DNA of 6,241 bases from Chloroflexota bacterium (lineage in GTDB: Bacteria; Chloroflexota; UBA6077; CF-72). Of this stretch, positions 5,167 to 6,241 are shown piece by piece. The notes beneath the pieces are model-generated. The model was not told the origin of the DNA and did not search any database. It saw only the letters and a program-made list of their open reading frames with translations. How positions within the stretch are numbered: the first letter of the stretch is position 1; each line of letters opens with the position of its first letter. The stretch is taken from NCBI GenBank assembly GCA_019242065.1, contig JAFAWJ010000953.1, positions 1-6,241 on the forward strand. Reading direction: 5' to 3'. The position numbers were made by a program, and so were the translations under genes.

Positions 5167-5865
5167 TCAGTCATCGCAGCCGGCCAACTGGCGGTAGTAC
5201 GCCCAGCGCACCTCCCAGCCGACGCCGGTGGCGGCGCGCTGGGCCAGCTCCTGCGCGGGAATCACGTGCGGCTCGCGACCGATCGCGCGCACCCGCCAGT
5301 TGGCCTCGGCAAGGTGCTCCAGGTGGATGGCGTGCAGCGCCGCTTCGGCCGGAGTCGCCGCGACCGATGCGACGCCGTGGCCCTGCAGCAGCACGGCGCG
5401 GTGCGAACCGAGCGCGGCTGCCAGCTCATTGCCGAGTGCGTCGGTGGTCACCAGCATCGCGTGCGGCCACATCGGCAGCGGTTGCTCCACCAGCTCACCC
5501 TCCACGTGCAGCACTGGCAGAATGGGTAATTCGGCGATGCTCATGACCGTCGCCATCGGCTGGTGCGTGTGGACCACCGCCTGCACGTCGGGCCGCGCGC
5601 GGTAGATGGCAGTGTGGATGAAGCGCTCGCCTGGCGGCGCATGCTCGCCGTCGAGGTGTTGTCCGTCCAGGTCGACGAGTGCCATGTCGGCCGGTCGAAT
5701 CTGGTCCTGGGCGCGGATGTGGAGTGAGTGGCGCGGCTTGATCAACACCTGGTTCGTACCTGGCAGCCGAGCGCTGGGGTGGCCCATATAGTCGACCAGG
5801 TGGAGGCGAAAGAGGACGCGGCAGACGTCGGCGAGCTGCTGGCGGAGCTCGGCTTCGGTGGTCAT
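5167..5865 (-). CDS. Class II aldolase/adducin-family protein
   Basis: From ATG 5865 the protein has 232 residues, the usual length for the fold. The family uses a divalent metal, usually Zn, for retro-aldol cleavage, epimerisation or decarboxylation of small sugar phosphates or hydroxy acids. Seen: G-H-P-S-A-R at 28-33 in place of the usual G-N-x-S-x-R, P-P-G-E-R-F-I-H at 77-84 with the likely catalytic acid Glu80, metal ligands His99 and His101 in H-T-H, and the third ligand His163 in L-Q-G-H-G. All key residues therefore appear intact. The P-G-E-R-F-I-H wording resembles decarboxylase-type members as well as fuculose-phosphate aldolases, so the substrate cannot be assigned. An in-frame TTG upstream (5895) is less likely, because ATG 5865 sits six bases after a TATCGT -10-like element. 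The gene is divergent from the broken dehydrogenase across 49 bases. Confidence 0.93.
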   Translation of the reverse strand: MTTEAELRQQLADVCRVLFRLHLVDYMGHPSARLPGTNQVLIKPRHSLHIRAQDQIRPADMALVDLDGQHLDGEHAPPGERFIHTAIYRARPDVQAVVHTHQPMATVMSIAELPILPVLHVEGELVEQPLPMWPHAMLVTTDALGNELAAALGSHRAVLLQGHGVASVAATPAEAALHAIHLEHLAEANWRVRAIGREPHVIPAQELAQRAATGVGWEVRWAYYRQLAGCDD

Positions 5866-5914
5866 GACCCCACGATAGACGCCACACCGGGCCAATGGGC
5901 GTTATCGTGCGGGC
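5866..5914. promoter_or_regulatory. Divergent, nearly symmetric leaderless-type promoter region
   Basis: TATCGT occurs at 5903-5908 on the + strand and at 5877-5872 on the - strand, each exactly six bases before an ATG (5915 and 5865). TATCGT fits the TANNNT -10 pattern of leaderless bacterial transcripts, and no ribosome-binding site is present. The two halves form an inverted repeat: CACGATA-g-ACGCC (5871-5883) against GGCGTTATCGTG (5898-5909), with one unpaired base. Including the start codons, 18 of 20 positions match. The 14-base centre could hold a shared operator. No -35 boxes are evident. Confidence 0.5.
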
Positions 5915-6241
5915 ATGCGTGTCGCTGTGCTCACGACATCCACCACGTCTTCGCCGACTCGGAGGCGGTCCGGCGGCTGCGGACGCGCCCGGAAGTGGAG
6001 GAGGTGTGGATTTTTACTGAGCCGTTCGGCGATCCCGCCACGTTGCACGGATTCAAGCACTTGATGCAGCGGTGCTTCGTGGGGTTCGGACGCCACGGAA
6101 CCTGCGTTGTTGGAATTGCCCGGGTATTGGCATGCCACGACGTCGTGTTGTGCGAGCTGGACGAGGCGGCCCTGGTGCGTGCCCTGCAGAGCAAACGCAT
6201 CGCTGGAGCGGGACTTGACGTCTTCGACCGTCGTGCTGGCC
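5915..6241 (+). pseudogene. D-2-hydroxyacid dehydrogenase relic, frameshifted and internally deleted (runs off the right edge)
   Basis: ATG 5915 opens M-R-V-A-V-L, a typical start of this NAD-dependent dehydrogenase family. That frame then degenerates and stops at 6062-6064. The frame one base back, from 5935, carries the recognisable sequence: D-I-H-H-V-F-A-D-S and F-T-E-P-F-G-D-P-A-T-L (N-terminal domain, about residues 8-45), the Rossmann loop G-F-G-R-H-G (6082-6099) followed by a hydrophobic helix, then D-E-A-A-L-V-R-A-L (from 6160) and I-A-G-A-G-L-D-V-F (6199-6225). In intact members the Rossmann loop lies about 100 residues after the N-terminal block, and the D-E-A-A-L motif roughly 80 residues after the loop. 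Here both gaps are almost absent, and the N-T-A-R-G segment with its Arg neighbourhood is gone. Two deletions plus one lost base make a functional enzyme unlikely. The remaining C-terminus lies beyond the window. Confidence 0.75.

Noticed and set aside
5002..5529. A 175-codon + strand frame spanning the two-span gene and the aldolase
   Set aside because: It crosses two real genes in the wrong frame and loses any hydrophobic or catalytic pattern.
1..6241. tRNA genes, CRISPR array, insertion sequence or prophage
   Set aside because: No cloverleaf with CCA-type end, no regularly spaced repeats, and no transposase or integrase motif was found on either strand.

Overview
The window is a roughly two-thirds G+C bacterial chromosomal segment dense with metabolic and regulatory genes. 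It has no tRNA, rRNA, CRISPR array, transposase or phage gene that I can see. An F420-type luciferase-like oxidoreductase, tiny membrane ORFs, a short two-CxxC zinc-ribbon protein and leaderless-looking promoters fit Chloroflexota (Thermomicrobia-like or uncultivated soil lineages) or, less likely, Actinomycetota. This placement is an inference from style, because no phylogenetic marker is present.

Left part (1-2292, + strand): the window opens inside a large gene that joins a flavin (FAD) aromatic-ring-type monooxygenase to a hormone-sensitive-lipase-type alpha/beta hydrolase. The expected nucleophile serine of the hydrolase reads as cysteine. A strong Shine-Dalgarno 13 bases after its stop introduces a small hypothetical gene that is broken by an apparent one-base loss near 2011.

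Middle (2278-4271, - strand): a LysR-type regulator is followed by an LLM-class F420-dependent oxidoreductase. The regulator reading frame carries an unusual tail of about 47 residues that runs through a 26-bp imperfect palindrome and overlaps the oxidoreductase start by 43 bases, suggesting co-transcription and perhaps translational coupling.

Small-gene zone (4272-5166, + strand): three small genes are a 45-residue single-span membrane protein, a zinc-ribbon protein of about 84 residues and a 60-residue two-span membrane protein. Structured non-coding pieces lie between them: a bulged hairpin after the first gene, a second copy of a 16-base sequence also found in the regulator tail, and two copies of a 10-bp palindrome flanking the third gene.

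Right part (5167-6241): a class II aldolase/adducin-family enzyme with intact metal ligands (- strand) faces away from a D-2-hydroxyacid dehydrogenase relic (+ strand). The relic is frameshifted after six codons and appears to have lost two large internal blocks. Both genes start six bases after an identical TATCGT -10-like element, and the 49-bp spacer is an almost symmetric dyad. Monooxygenase, hydrolase, aldolase and dehydrogenase together suggest catabolism of small oxygenated or aromatic compounds, but no complete pathway is visible.
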